NCBI GenBank assembly: GCA_016748015.1
Contig: JAAOMT010000183.1
Location: 756,307 to 820,306 of the forward strand
Source of the DNA: Geosiphon pyriformis
Lineage: Eukaryota; Glomeromycota; Glomeromycetes; Archaeosporales; Geosiphonaceae
DNA length: 64,000 nt
Direction: 5' to 3'
Position numbers and translations under genes: made by a program. The notes under the pieces were generated by a model. That model was not told the origin of the DNA and ran no database searches. It saw only the letters and a list, made by a program, of their open reading frames with translations. This document shows, piece after piece, positions 21,997-33,849 of the stretch (positions are counted from its first letter, which is position 1; each line of letters opens with the position of its first letter).

Positions 21997-23340
21997 TATA
22001 TCTGATTTTTGTTGATTATTTGGGTCAGTATTACCACAACAAGTAACCAATTAAGTTGTTTGTGATATTTCTTGAGTCGTGTGCCATAAACAGGGCAATC
22101 ATTGAAGATTGTTCCATATTGATTTTGTAAGATATAAGAACCATTGTTCAAAACTTTGTTGACTATAAAGGGTCCTTTCCACCAGCTAGAGAATTTATCA
22201 CTATAGACATTGTCTCTGTTTGAATGGTATTCTAAAATTAAGTCATCAATACTTAAAGAAAGTGTTTTATATGTTTTTTTTTTTAAGCTTCTTTTGGAAT
22301 TGTTTTATCTTTTCAAAGGCAATTATCCGTGCTTCTACTAATGAGTTAAGAATGGTACCAAGTCTTCTTTGCAAAATGTCTTTGTAATTCCTTATTGTTA
22401 TTTCTTCAAAGAGTATTGTCTCAATATCAGTTTCTATTGGTAGAGTTGCCATTCATCCATAGAGTAGATAAAAGGGTTCATAACTTGTTATGTCATAATT
22501 CACAGTTCTATAGGCAAACAAGGCTAAAGGCAGTACTTTGTCCCATAAGTTTGTTTCTTTGCTGGTTTTGGCTAGGGTTTCACATAGTGTTTTATTGAAA
22601 CGTTCTATTAGGCCATTTGTTTGGAAGTGATAAGAAGAGGAAAGTTTGTGATATATTCCCATTTTTCTGCAAAGTTCTTCAACAAGTGTACTAAGAAAAA
22701 CTCTTTCTCTGTCAGATAAAAGTTCTTTGGGGCAGCCATGGTGACAAATAATATCTTCATAAATGAAATTGGCTATTAAGACTGCTGTTTGGTCTGGAGT
22801 GGCTCTTGCTTCTACCCACTTTGTAAGATAGTTGGTAGCTGTAATAATGTATCTGTTGCCATCAGGAGTTATTGTTAAAGATCCAACAACATCTATACTA
22901 ATTCTGTCAAAGGGTTGATCAACAGAGATTGAATGGATATCTTTTTTGTGATTGGGTTTTTCTCTTCTTTGGCAGATATCACAGGTTTTGATGTATTCAG
23001 CAATGTCTTTTCCCAAGGTAGGCCAATAATAGCAAGCTAGAGTTTTCTGAATTGTTTTTGTTTTTCCAAAGTGTCCAGCTAATGGATCAGTATGCATATT
23101 GTAGATCACAATTTCTCTTTCTTCAAATCTGATAACTCTCTAGAGGCAGTCAGGATCTTTTCTATTTCTTTTATAAAGTTGGTTCTGGTGAATCAAATAG
23201 AAATTTGATTGTTTGCACAAATGTTCTCTTTGTTGTTGTGTGTATTTCGGTGGGTATTGTCCTTTACCCAAAAATTCCATTAAGGCAGAGTAGTTGTTCA
23301 AGTCCATTATTGTGTTTGTCAAAAAGAGAGAATTACTAAT
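21997..23340 (-). pseudogene. Integrase of element C (three breaks)
   Basis: 22453-23109 encodes HTDPLAGHFGKTKT...YYWPTLGKDIAEYI...CDICQRRE (HHCC zinc domain). It continues with RISIDVVGS (first Asp), LLSDRERVF (second Asp) and TNGLIERFNKT (Glu), so the D-D-E triad is intact. LLYG is followed by TGA, probably from Trp, at 22450-22452. Reading resumes MATLPIETDIE to 22267, then a frame slip in an A-run. The tail reads WWKGPFIVNKVLNNGSYIL (GPF-type C-terminal domain) and stops near 21997. The upstream linker 23140-23322 is open. It would insert the cDNA in the nucleus. Confidence 0.9.
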
Positions 23341-24700
23341 AATTAAGTTGGTTTGGTTTGAGAGGGTGTTCTGTCACTGGATCATAAGTCTGGAAAGAGC
23401 ATTGGTATTTTGATGAATAGCTTCTTTGCAATATTGAATATCATAGTCAAATTTATCCAAGTGGAGTATTCAGCGAATTATCCATTTGTGTTCTAGCCTC
23501 TTTTTGTTGCACAGCCAAACCAAAGCTTGGTGATTTGTTACCACCAAAAACTTCACACCAAGAAGATACTTACTCCAGTAACTGGTGAACCATACTACTG
23601 TTAAGCATTCTTGTTCAGTGACTGAATAGTTCTGTTCTGTTGGGGAAAGGGTTCTACTGGCATAGGCTATGGCATGTTTTTTGCCATCTTTATCTTTCTG
23701 GGAGAGAACAGCACCAAGTCCAAAACCAGATGCATTAGTGTGGAAAATAAAGGGTCGATTTAGATCAGGTTGCTTGAGGATGGGTTCTGTAACCAGTTTT
23801 TTCTTTAAAGTTTCAAAGACTTTTTGCTAATGTGTTCTCCAATGGTAATTGACATTTTTTCTGAGTAGTTGATTGAGAGGAGAGGCGATTTTGGAAAAAT
23901 CTTTGACAAATTTGCGATAATAAAAGACCAAACCAAGAAAAGAGTGTAGTTCATAAATGTTTATTGGTTGTTTGATGTTTTGGACTTTTCAACTTTGGCT
24001 GGGTCAGAAAAGATTCCATTTTTTGTGATAAGATGACCAAAGAACTGGGTAGATTGTCTTCCAAAGAAAGATTTAATTGGGTTGATCTTGAGGCCAGCAT
24101 TTTTGAGGAGGTCAAAAACCTTTTGCAAATATTCCAAATGTTCATCCCAAGTTTTTGAGTATACCATTATGTCGTCCAAATAAACTAGAACAAAGTTTTC
24201 CTTGACTGATTCAAATACTTTATCCATTAAGTGTTGAAAGGTGAGAGGAGCATTGGTGAGACCAAAAGGCATGACTGTGAATTCATAGATACCATACTTG
24301 GCGATGAAGGCAGTTTTCTTTCTGCTTTCTGAATCCATCTCTACTTGTCAGAATCCAGCAGTTAAGTCAATAATTGAAAAGAAAGCAGCATCTTTGAATT
24401 GGTTTAACATTGCATCAATCTTGGAAAGTAGGTACATGTCTCTTTCAGTGATGGCATTTAATTGGCAGTAGTTGACACAGAAGCATAGTGTTTCATCTTT
24501 CTTGAATACCACTACAACTGGGAAAGCCCATTCACTCTTGGTTTCTTGTATGAATCCAAGTTCTTTCATCCGGTTTATCTCTTTCTTGATAAACTCATTA
24601 TTGTGTTGATTGGATTGATAAGGCTTTAAATGAATGGGTCGAGTTTCTCTGGTGGTAATGATGTGTTGTATCACATGAGTATGTCCAGAGGTATCACCTT
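23340..24700 (-). pseudogene. RT and RNase H of element C (few breaks)
   Basis: RT begins near 24680 (HVIQHIITTRETRPIHLKPY). Motif A region FFSIIDLTAGF is followed by TGA (Trp lost, about 24345). VMPFGLTNAPLTFQ and VLVYLDDIMVYSKTW (24160-24190) keep the catalytic YLDD. A one-base slip lies near 23990. RNase H at 23340-23800 reads FIFHTNASGFGLGAVLSQ, with Asn for the expected Asp, then IAYASRTLSPTEQNYSVTEQ and VTNHQALVWL. Stops at about 23828 (TAG) and 23370 (TGA). One of the least damaged pol genes in the window. Confidence 0.92.
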
Positions 24701-25969
24701 TTTTGGAGATAACTGGGCTATTTTTAGCCAGCAAATTTTCAATGTTTATTTTTCTTTCTTCTGGAGAGAGTTCTTTTTGTTCCACAACCAGTGATTGGAT
24801 CTCAGGTGGTTCATTCTTAAAGGACTTCTGTACTTCTTTCAATTCTTCTTTGGGTATCAAACTGATTGGTTCCCAATCTCTGTAATAGATCAGGCATAAT
24901 TTGCATTCATTACTTGGAGAATACAAGGGTTTGTTACACCAACACTGGACACAAGGACCATGCCACCAAAAACTGTATTTGGCTTTCATGCTAGGTTTTC
25001 TTTCAAAGGTTCTTCTAAGAATATCATAATAAAGCCAGCAGATTAGCTTGCCATTTACAATGATTCCTTCTTTGTCTGCTTTAATATTGTCCAATGATTT
25101 GCCATTGCTGGTGAAGGTAATATAGACGAGTTTAGTAGTTTCTTCTTGCTCTTCTTGTTTCTTTTCTTCATCACTCTTTTTATTATCTGATTCATCTGAT
25201 TGTTCTTTTTTTTGGTTTTGTTTGGGTACTGGAGGAGTTGTCCAATAATAACACTTAACCACAATGAGTTTTTCACCACATCTAATAATTAATTCACAAA
25301 GTTTATAATCAAGCAAAGCTTTTGTTTTCTTGAGCCATTCATTGCCAACAATGATGATGTATTCCTTGGCTTCAGAAACTTCCATGTCAGTTTCAATGCT
25401 AATTCCATTGATGCAGACAGGAACAGCTTTGGCAATACCCAGTCCTTTTTTTTTGTCACCATGTATGTTGGTCATTGGTCTGGTGGAAGGTTCATCAATC
25501 TTTCTACCAATTGCTTTCAAGAAGTGTTTGGCAATGACACTAACAGATGATCCACTGTCCAGAATTAAGTCAATGAAGTATTCAGCCACTTGGGCTTTAC
25601 AAATCAGAAGGGTGACATTGCTGTTGTCAGCAAATCCAACTTGGCGAGAGCACTTGTTGGTTTTTGGTGTCTTCTCTTTGGAATCAAGGATTTGCGAAGA
25701 TCCTTTCTGAACTGTGGGTGGGTCATTAACTGGCCAAAGATAATATGTGTTGAGGTTTCTATAAGATCTTTGACAATGAAATAGGGTCCAGATTTTTGTA
25801 CAATTTCTGGGGATTCCAACTTTGGAGGATTCTTAAAAACTTTAGCCTTTGATGGCTCATTGTTATCAGTGGCAGAAGTTGAGGCTTTGTTGTGGTCTAG
25901 AACGAAATCAACCTTGGCTTTCTTCTTCTTTCTGGTTGGTTCTGAGATGTTGATTGCTAATTCATCCAT
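24700..25969 (-). pseudogene. Spacer, protease and Cys-rich segment of element C pol
   Basis: 25604-25969 reads a Lys/Glu-rich spacer with GPYFIVKDLIETSTHIIFGQL, in a different frame from protease; the shift lies near 25680. The protease frame starts upstream of 25589 (NKCSRQVGFADNSNVTLL) and carries FIDLILDSGSSVSVIAKHFL, with active-site D-S-G intact. An acidic run (QSDESDNKKSDEEKKQEEQ) and a Cys cluster GPCVQCWCNKPLYSPSNECK follow before RT. It is unclear whether the frame changes are programmed or indels. The protease is the only one in the window that keeps its catalytic Asp. Confidence 0.88.
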
Positions 25970-26052
25970 GTCATAGTCATCATTAGTTAAGTTAAAAGCA
26001 TAAAAGAAGTTTTCTTCTGGTTGGCTTGCACTCTCACCCTTTTGAGGTACAC

Positions 26053-27612
26053 CTACCAGTTTAAAAGCTGATAAACAGTGGCTTCAACTAGGGGATCCTC
26101 TCCAAAGAAATTGATGTTGGCATGATTAGGTCTTTGATTGGGGACATTGTTGTTGTTGTTGTTGGGTCTGTTGTTTTGGTTGTTAGTGTTTCTGGAAGCT
26201 GGAGGAGGCAATAGAGGATTGTTGCAATCTCTGGAGAAATGTCCAGTTAATCCACATCTATAACACACAGAAGGGCCACAATTTTGCTGTCTTTGGTAAG
26301 GGAGTTGCTGGGGCTGATTAAAACGGTTTTCAAATCTGGGTCTTTGTGGTTGCTGGTTATCTCTGACTGCTTGGGCTAATGGTTCTAATAGCCAAGCAAG
26401 ATTTGCTGTAAGTTTATCTATTAATTGTTCATTTGGATTTTGTGTTTGGGCAGCAAAAGAAGTAGCAGCCATTTGAGAAGTAGGAGCCATAACAGGAGCA
26501 AGAGCAAAAACTGGAAGTGTGGATTCCAAATACATTCTTTGATTGTCTTCAATTCTTTGGGTGAGTTCAATGGCCATATCCATAGTGGGATTATTTTTTA
26601 AAGCCAAGAGAGGCCAAAAAGCATACGATAAATCAGTTCTCAATCCTTTTGTGAAGGAGTGGATCTTTTACTCTTCAGTTCAGTTTCTACCAGAGTCTAC
26701 ATGCTTAATGAGTTTTCTAATTGCTTTGGCATATTTGGTCACAATTTCACCAGGACTTTGGGTTCTTCTTTCTAATTTCATACACCATTTGGATATTAAG
26801 ATGGGAGTTTTGAATTTGTTTTCAAACTGAGTAGTGAAAGAGGTGTTGTTTTTTCCAATATTTGCTGGAGTCCATTTAACAATTTTTTGTTAAGCACCAG
26901 CATTGGTTTTTTGTAAAAACCAGGTAGCAGGGGAGCCTTGAAGGTAGCCACCAACGATTTGGAACTTGTATTCATCATCATACTGGTTTGCAATGGCTGC
27001 TCTTTCAAAATTGTCCAGCCATTCAATTGGATTTTGGGTATCACCTCTGAATAGAGGTAGTGAGATGTTGTTTCTTCATCCCAAAGCAGTTTGTATGCCT
27101 TAGAGGGTGGCCAGAATGTTTACTTGTATTGAATCTTGGGCCATTTGTTCAGGAGTTACTGTTTGTGTGGAGTGCTCTAATTTACTTAAGAAGAGATTAA
27201 AAATAGGGGCTGTTTGGTAGCTTTCTTCTTCTGTTTCAAGGAGAGTTACTGTTGATTGATGGGCAGCAATTCAAATGTGAATTTGATAATTCAGATATTC
27301 GAAATTAGGGGGCTGTTGTTCAAAAGTTGTAGAATATAAGAGCTGATTGATACTGTTGTTTCTTTCTTCAAAATTATCTTCAAAATAAGCTTGATCAAAG
27401 TAATAAGTTGTATAAGTTGTGTAGATTTCAGCTGAATGCTCATTCAGGAACCAGTTCCAAAAGTCTTGGAATTGTCTACTGGATTGTTCTTCAATGGGAA
27501 AGCAGATTAAGCAGAAGGACAGAAGATTAAGTTCAATGAAATCTAGGTTATTTCTGTTGTGTGCTGCAAAGTGTTCTTCTGATTGCTATAGCAGATATGA
27601 GTAATCACCCAT
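26053..27612 (-). pseudogene. gag of element C (519 codons, several stops)
   Basis: The ATG at 27612 (MGDYSYLL) is in frame with the stop at 26053, but about five stops intervene (for example near 27590, 27270 and 26675). N-terminal part is acidic/aromatic. The middle has IEWLDNFERAA and ATWFLQ typical of Ty3 gag capsid. The last 196 residues (26643-26053) are open, with a Gln/Asn-rich linker and the zinc knuckle CYRCGLTGHFSRDC at 26224-26265, followed by an Asn-rich tail. It would form the particle and bind RNA. The minus-strand frame 26796-27044 is a shadow. Confidence 0.9.
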
Positions 27613-27641
27613 ACAATGAGGGAATAAGTGAATTTTGACAA

Positions 27642-27658
27642 CCTCACAGGGAGCACTA
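27642..27658 (-). other. Primer binding site of element C
   Basis: Six bases after the LTR (sense), the minus strand reads TAGTGCTCCCTGTGAGG, matching TGGTGCTCCTTGTGAG of D and G with TGG changed to TAG. Complement ends ...GGGAGCACTA. Confidence 0.65.
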
Positions 27659-27664
27659 CTTTTA

Positions 27665-28368
27665 TGTTATGAGTTGGAGTAACAAGCTAATAGATAGTAA
27701 GGGAGAACAGGATTGTAGGGTGATAGAAATAATCAAAGGGGATTCAGCTTTAATAAGCGAATTGAATGAGTATGGATTTAATATGCGAGATCAGTCTCAT
27801 AAAATATCTCAGTTGCTATTCTTTTCAAAAGGTAACAAGAGAATCTGAAGGTAGAGAGATAGTTTATACTGTTAACAATTGATCACTGCTGGTATTAATT
27901 CTATGCCTTCATGTTGGCACTCTTAGAATTCAATATCAAGTATCAACTTGTGCTTTTTAGTCACATTTATACAAATAGTCTTCAAATACTACAATTATTC
28001 AAACAGGAAAAGGCCAACAAGTAATCTTTTATCCTAAGATGTTCGGATATTTGAAAGTAGGGAAAGGAAAATTAGTGATAAGAGAGTGATTGAGATGAAA
28101 GTTGTTATTTTTATTTATTTGATTTTTGTCTGAGAGATGATTTTCTACAGCTAAGAGACTTATCACTTATATAGCTAATGAAAATGGTCAATGACCAGGT
28201 CAATGATCAGGTCAATGATCAGGTCAATGATCAGGTCAATGATTAGGTCATTAATCAGGTCAATAATCAGGTCAATGATCACTATCTAAAAATAGAGTGG
28301 CTAATTATATGACATCAGTAGCTAATACATGTGATAACTAATAAAAATTATGAATTTCAACTGTAACA
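27665..28368 (-). repeat. 5' LTR of element C
   Basis: 704 bp, TGTTAT...GTAACA on the plus strand, same length as the 3' LTR. Contains the 12-bp U3 repeat at 28185-28279, here more regular (AGGTCAATGATC four times nearly unchanged). Promoter and start site should lie here but I see no certain TATA position in this AT-rich DNA. Confidence 0.95.
28185..28279. repeat. 12-bp tandem repeat in 5' LTR of C
   Basis: Eight units of AGGTCAATGATC type, the first four almost identical. Homologous to 21143-21241. Confidence 0.93.
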
Positions 28369-28516
28369 ATATTCTTAAGTTTTTTTTTAAAGTATGAAAA
28401 TAATGCTTTTCTATATAATAAGTAATCTTTTTTTATAGTTTTAATAATTGCCACTTTGGTGAATTTCTGGAGTGCTCTGTCTCTGTAAATTTTATAATTT
28501 TACAAGGAGCACCAAA
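28369..28516 (-). other. Leader end and PBS of element D
   Basis: Right-hand continuation of D after the C insertion. The PBS TGGTGCTCCTTGTAAAA occupies about 28498-28514, two bases from the LTR start at 28517. Confidence 0.75.
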
Positions 28517-29451
28517 TATTACAAATAAACTTGGTAGGATATTGTAATAATATTTAGTACTTTAAATTTAGATTAAAAAAAGCTTGAAGATTTCTATTCT
28601 GAATATTTGAAATGAGTTATTGCTATCAGTTTTGAAGATTTTTTGCTAATTTTATCTGTGGAGTTTTTTAATTATAAGACACAGAGAGATGTTTGGCTGT
28701 TTACAGCTTATGTATGTAAGTTATTTTCTTTAAGTTAATTGAGCATAATCACTAAGGTCTGGTAGTGTCTTTTTATTTTTTTAGTAAGCTAACAAGATAA
28801 TATTATTATTCAATTCTAAAAAGCTTTTTTTTTTACCAGGCTATTATAAAATTTATTTTCAGACAGTTAATTTTACAATATTGTCATTCTATAAGAGAAT
28901 AAAGAAAATAAAAAAAAATAAAAATAAAAAAATTAATATTGTTAATTCTTATAATTAAAAGCAATTAATCTAAGTTATTATTGTTTAAAGCATTTTATGC
29001 TAAGAGTATTTGGCCAAAAACAAAGATAAAAAAATGATTAGTTTAGATTAAACACAAAAGTTATGAATTATATATAATTAAGTTTGAATTTTAAATATTT
29101 TTTTTATTTAAGTAATATAAATATATAAATAAAATAAATCTAATAAATATTGATAAAAGGAATGTATTTTCTATCTATTTCTGTCTTGTATTTTTTTCAC
29201 TATTAAAACTACTTATTTTTATACATATTTCTAGTTTTACAAAATTGTTTTTAATTGCTTGTTATTATTAACTATTGTTCATTATTTCTGTTATTGCTTT
29301 ATTTTTTTATACTATAATTAGTTATTTTATATTATGACTAGTTATTTTATGTTATTGTGTATTATTTTGTATTATCATGTTTTTCTAAGTTATCATATTT
29401 TTAATCACATTTTTTTAATATTTTTGGATTGGTTTTTTTATTTAGATAACA
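28517..29451 (-). repeat. 5' LTR of element D (935 bp)
   Basis: Begins TATTACA after the PBS and ends GATAACA at 29451. The right 415 bp match 12398-12812. TTATTNTATATTAT-type repeats near 29320-29400 sit in U3. Immediately after 29451 the base composition flips and LINE E1 begins. Confidence 0.88.
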
Positions 29452-30504
29452 CTACTACCAAAAAGTATGCTGTAGCTCCACAAGTCATTTTTGCAAAACC
29501 CAAATTTTTTAATAATTTATTAATATATACTTTAATAGCATCTAACCAAACTTTATGTAAATATTCATAAATATCAAAAAACTTATCAAATTTCAAAATG
29601 CTTAATCTAATTAATTTATTAGTATAATTGGAATTAATCATTAAAAAATTACTATTATGCAGAAACTTTGAAGCCAATTTGAACCAAAATAGTATAAAGC
29701 CTCTAAAATCCAGTTTTTTTTAATGATAAAATATTTTCCAATTCATTATATCTCTATTTTGTTTAAAAGCCTATTACTAAATATCATACCAAATTTTTTT
29801 AAAAAGTAAACTAAATTATAATACAAAGATTTTTCCAAAATATTTAATATTAAAAAATTTTCAGAACTACAAAATATATTAAGGAGCTTGCTATTTAGAA
29901 ACAAGTTATTAACCAAAAAAATTCTTGCCTTCTGCTAAAAAATTGTTGATAAAACTAACATGCAACTTGATAAAATACCACAATAAATTCCAAAAAATTT
30001 AACTCAGAATTTGCAAATTCAATTGCCTATAATTAAATAAACATTCAAGAATGCTTAGAAAATTAACAAAAAATATCACTAATATTAATTTGATTTCAGT
30101 TTGTATTTGTTCAAAAAATTTTAAATCATATAAAGAAGAATAATACAGTGCTTTACTAGAAAAGTCACATGGCAAATAAGTCTTAAACTTGAGATTCTTT
30201 TTAACTATAATGTCTTACTTATAATACATATTTGATAAAACAAAACTAAACTAAGATCTATAGCAAATTATAAACTACAAAACTGTTAACACTAAATAAA
30301 AAAACTGTTTATTTGTAATGATTTTTTTAAGCATTACATTAACAAAAAACCAGATATTAAAATGAGTCTTAATTAAACTTGGCTTAAACAACACTTCAGT
30401 TAACAAAAAAATTCTTAAATATCTATGTACTTCGATTTTTTTGGCAATTAAAATTGGCAAACCATTGATTTTTAAAGAAACAATCTTAATACTTTAATTG
30501 ATGG

Positions 30505-31429
30505 TATTACTCATAAAGAAAAACAGATATAAAATATAGTAGACCAATAAAGGAGTAGTAGTTAACATGTGAGCACATTGCTTAGCAATATAGAGCAATG
30601 TCAAAAATTATAGCATATTGCTCAGCAATGTAGAGTGATATTAAAAAATTAGGACACATTGCTTAGCAATATAAGTATTGCTCAAGAAATCATAACACAT
30701 TGCTTGGGAATATAAGCAATCTTGTAGAACATAAATTTATGTATATATAGCAGTAATGTCAAAAGCTAGAAAATTAGTTAATTAAACTCAAGTCAAAAAG
30801 ACTGAAAGTTAATAGGACTCTCAGAGTCAATTAGACTTGCAGGTCATAATTATTAAATACCCTTTCTTCAAAAGATAGAATACTATAACTTGAAGTAAAA
30901 ATCACTCTCATATTAATGAAATTATCCATTATCCTTAAATTCATGTTATTATCTACTACTTAATCTGCTGACACAATAGTTCTTAATCATGGCTATTGAC
31001 AGAACACATATTTATTTTATCTTCTTTATTTCTTTATTTTCTTTTATTTTCTTTTATTTTGTGTTTTTTATTTTGCTTTGATTTTTATTGTTGTTAACTA
31101 ATTGATTAAAGATTAAAGTGCTGAATTATTGACATCAAAGATAGCCTGGTAAAAGATTCAGAAGTAAAAATAGAATTACATATATATTAACAGATAACTT
31201 ATCAGAAGGGCACAACTGCCAGAGTAAATCCAGCCACCAAGCTGAAAAAAAATTGGACAGAATTGCAATTCCAGAAAACTCCTACAATTACCACTAAATT
31301 TCTGTCTATTATACAAAGAACTCTATCAAAACCTTTAGATACAAACAATCTACAGAAATTATCCATCAATTAAGCACCAAGTTATGGGTTTGTTATTTGC
31401 TTTGAGACTCCAAATAATCATCTGTAACA
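30505..31429 (+). mobile_element. Solo LTR of the A/G type inserted in E1
   Basis: 925 bp. It begins TATTACTCATAAA (decayed TGTTAC) and ends ATCTGTAACA. Read in reverse complement it matches the LTRs of A and G, so its orientation is opposite to the other LTRs. Flanks are ATGG (30501-30504) and ATAA (31430-31433), a decayed 4-bp duplication. Comparison with E2 (around 40605-40620) shows the uninterrupted target in the RT gene. Confidence 0.82.
30571..30722. repeat. U3 repeats with TTGCTTAGCAATAT core
   Basis: Four degenerate units containing an inverted core CATTGCTTAGCAATAT, spaced about 40 bp, near the 5' end of the solo LTR. The same units occur in G's 3' LTR at 53092-53232. Confidence 0.8.
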
Positions 31430-33849
31430 ATAAAAATAGCCATTATTTTTTTATTGTTAATTAAAATATTTTTGATTATAAAAAATTCACTAGCAATATT
31501 TAAAGCATATTGTATAAAAGTTTAAGTATTCTTAATCCAAATTATATCATTAATAAACATATTAGCAGCAAAAAAAAAACATCTCAATACTATTCTTAAT
31601 TTTGTCTATCTTAGTTACAAACTTAGTATTAATTCAATATTTATGTCTTTTGATCTTATACAAAAATAGATCATAAAAAATTTTCCAAATAAAAGATAAA
31701 AAAACTTCATTTTAATCCAACTTATTATGTATTTTATAGTTATTTAAGAGTTCAAAGTTAATTATCATTTTATTAATCTTATCTTTATGTATATTGCCAA
31801 AAAATTTTATAAACTAATTGTACATCTTAATTTACTATAAGCTAATCTTTAAGTGGTATTATCTAACCAAGTTATATGTTTTATATATATTCTACAAAAT
31901 TAATTAAAGTTTTCTATTTTTTTCCAAAATATTTTTAACTATAAACTTAATAACAAACACAAGAGACTAAATTGAAGTATTTTTTAACACTAAAAAATTA
32001 TTACCTTAGAAAACATTAAACTTGCTATATATAGCCAAAATTTAATTAGAAAATTTTTAGAAAATTTTTTTTTGGCTGTCTTAATTAAAACAATAAGTTG
32101 TGTGTTTATCAAAATTTCATTCCAATTATACAGCTTAGAAATCATTAAAACTTAAGTTTTTTTTTATAAAACAAAGACATTACTAAGAAATAAATATATA
32201 TTTAGCAATTTTAAAAGAAACTTTATCACATTATTACTACTATACTTCCAAAGTTTATTAAAAATGCCAGACAAAACAGCAGTCTTACTATTAAGCAAAC
32301 TACTAATTACCAATAGTAATTCTTTTATATTAATTTCTTTTATTATTTCAAAAAAAGTATTATTACTTATATAGTTTAATAGTGCATATTGGCAAGCTTA
32401 AAGATTAAGTATTACTAAAGATATGGTTCACTTTCTTATCCAATCTTTTATAATCTTGTTAACACTAAGCTTTATTTTTTTTGGTTCCAAAACTAACTTA
32501 CTCTTTACTACCAAGTAATTCAGAATTATCTTGTAAAAAGACTGGTCTAGAATATTTCTTATTATACTCTTTTTATTAAAACAAAAATTTTCTATGTGCT
32601 TCTTAATTGTCTTTTTGATAAACACTTTTTTAGCCAACTTTGATTTGTATAGTTTAAACTTTCTGTACTTTTTGTAAACAAATAACAAATGTTTAAGAAT
32701 ATCTATTAACTTTACATTATTTTAAATTATTTCTATGACTTTAAAAGCTTCTATATTATTTAAAGTCAACCATTTTTTAGCAAAATAGTTAAATTCAAAT
32801 GTGTTATTAAAGCTTAGCATCTTAACAATCTTGGCAATTAGCAGTTTCAATCCAAAAAACTTAAAAGAATGTTTGTTTTTTAAATACTGAAACTTGTAAA
32901 ATCAATATTTAGAGAATGTCTTATTAGCAGATTCCACTATTATTTTACTTAACAACTTCTACATAATATTTAAATTCTCACAAATTTTTACTTTAAAAAC
33001 TTATCTGTTATTACTATATATTTAACAGAAGAGCATTTCCTAAATTGCATCTATTTAATACTATTTGTATTTTTGATTTTGAACTTTTAATAATTTTTAT
33101 TGGCTTGTTTGCACAAACTATTTAAATAAATATTTAGTAGACTATTCAAACCAACCATTACTAAGACTGTTTTGTAGTTAGTATTAAAAAAAATCAGACA
33201 CTAATTTAATTTCATGACTAGCAATTGCAAAAAACAAACTTTTATTCACAAAAATGTAATCTAAAACTTTTTTAGCACTCCTTAAATTGCTTCAAGTAAA
33301 GGCTTTAACCAATGAATGTTTACCAAATAAATTGATCAAACCTAAATCCAAAAAAAACTTAAAACTTGCACTTTTTTTGAATCTATTTTCATTAAAATTT
33401 CCATCCACAACCACAAAATTATTGGAATTAACTGTCTTAGCAATAAAAAAATTGATTTTCGAGGCCTAACTAAACCTAGTTTTAGCAGAAATACCAATAT
33501 ACAAACCCAAAACCATAACCAAAAGTTTGATTTTAAAAAAAAACCATACCAAAATAATATAATTAAGAACTTTTTTTATTTTAAAAACATATTGAGCCAA
33601 AGAATTGTTTATGATAAAATTTACTCCAATATTAAAAAAACTCTTATTTAAACCAGACATAAAAACCCACATTTTATTAAACTTGTTTACAATCCATGGT
33701 TTAATATTAGATCTTAATTTTGTTTTTATAATAATAGAGACCATATTACTCAAATTTGTATGCCAATAAATAATATTTTTCTGTTTTGCAGAAACATTAA
33801 TATTTTGAACATTAAATGTAACAAACTTCTATACTAAATTAGTTATTAA

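Larger units (their letters stand above)
20625..28368 (-). mobile_element. Ty3/gypsy element C, full length, recently decayed
   Basis: 7744 bp with two 704-bp LTRs (20625-21328, 27665-28368) and a 4-bp duplication ATAT (20621-20624, 28369-28372). It is inserted in the leader of D. Internal order in sense: PBS, gag, spacer, protease, Cys-rich, RT, RNase H, integrase, ORF3, PPT. Coding parts are long and readable but hold several Trp-to-stop and Gln-to-stop changes and a few frameshifts. No dUTPase-like domain: the protease-to-RT interval is too short. It is the best-preserved complete Ty3 copy here. Confidence 0.95.
12398..29451 (-). mobile_element. Ty3/gypsy element D, split by element C
   Basis: Sense is minus. 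Parts are the 5' LTR (28517-29451), PBS, leader (28369-28496 continuing at 20624), gag, protease, Cys-rich module, dUTPase remnant, RT, RNase H, integrase, ORF3, PPT and a 3' LTR cut at 12398 by B. Element C occupies 20625-28368. D's 5' LTR joins LINE E1 exactly inside its RNase H reading frame, so D inserted into E1. Confidence 0.88.

Noticed and set aside
26796-27044. Minus-strand 82-aa frame in C gag
   Set aside because: Out of frame with the gag text WLDNFERAA/ATWFLQ; shadow.
28185-28279. AGGTCA units as nuclear-receptor half sites
   Set aside because: Such receptors are animal proteins; nothing supports this in a fungus. Kept only as a tandem repeat.
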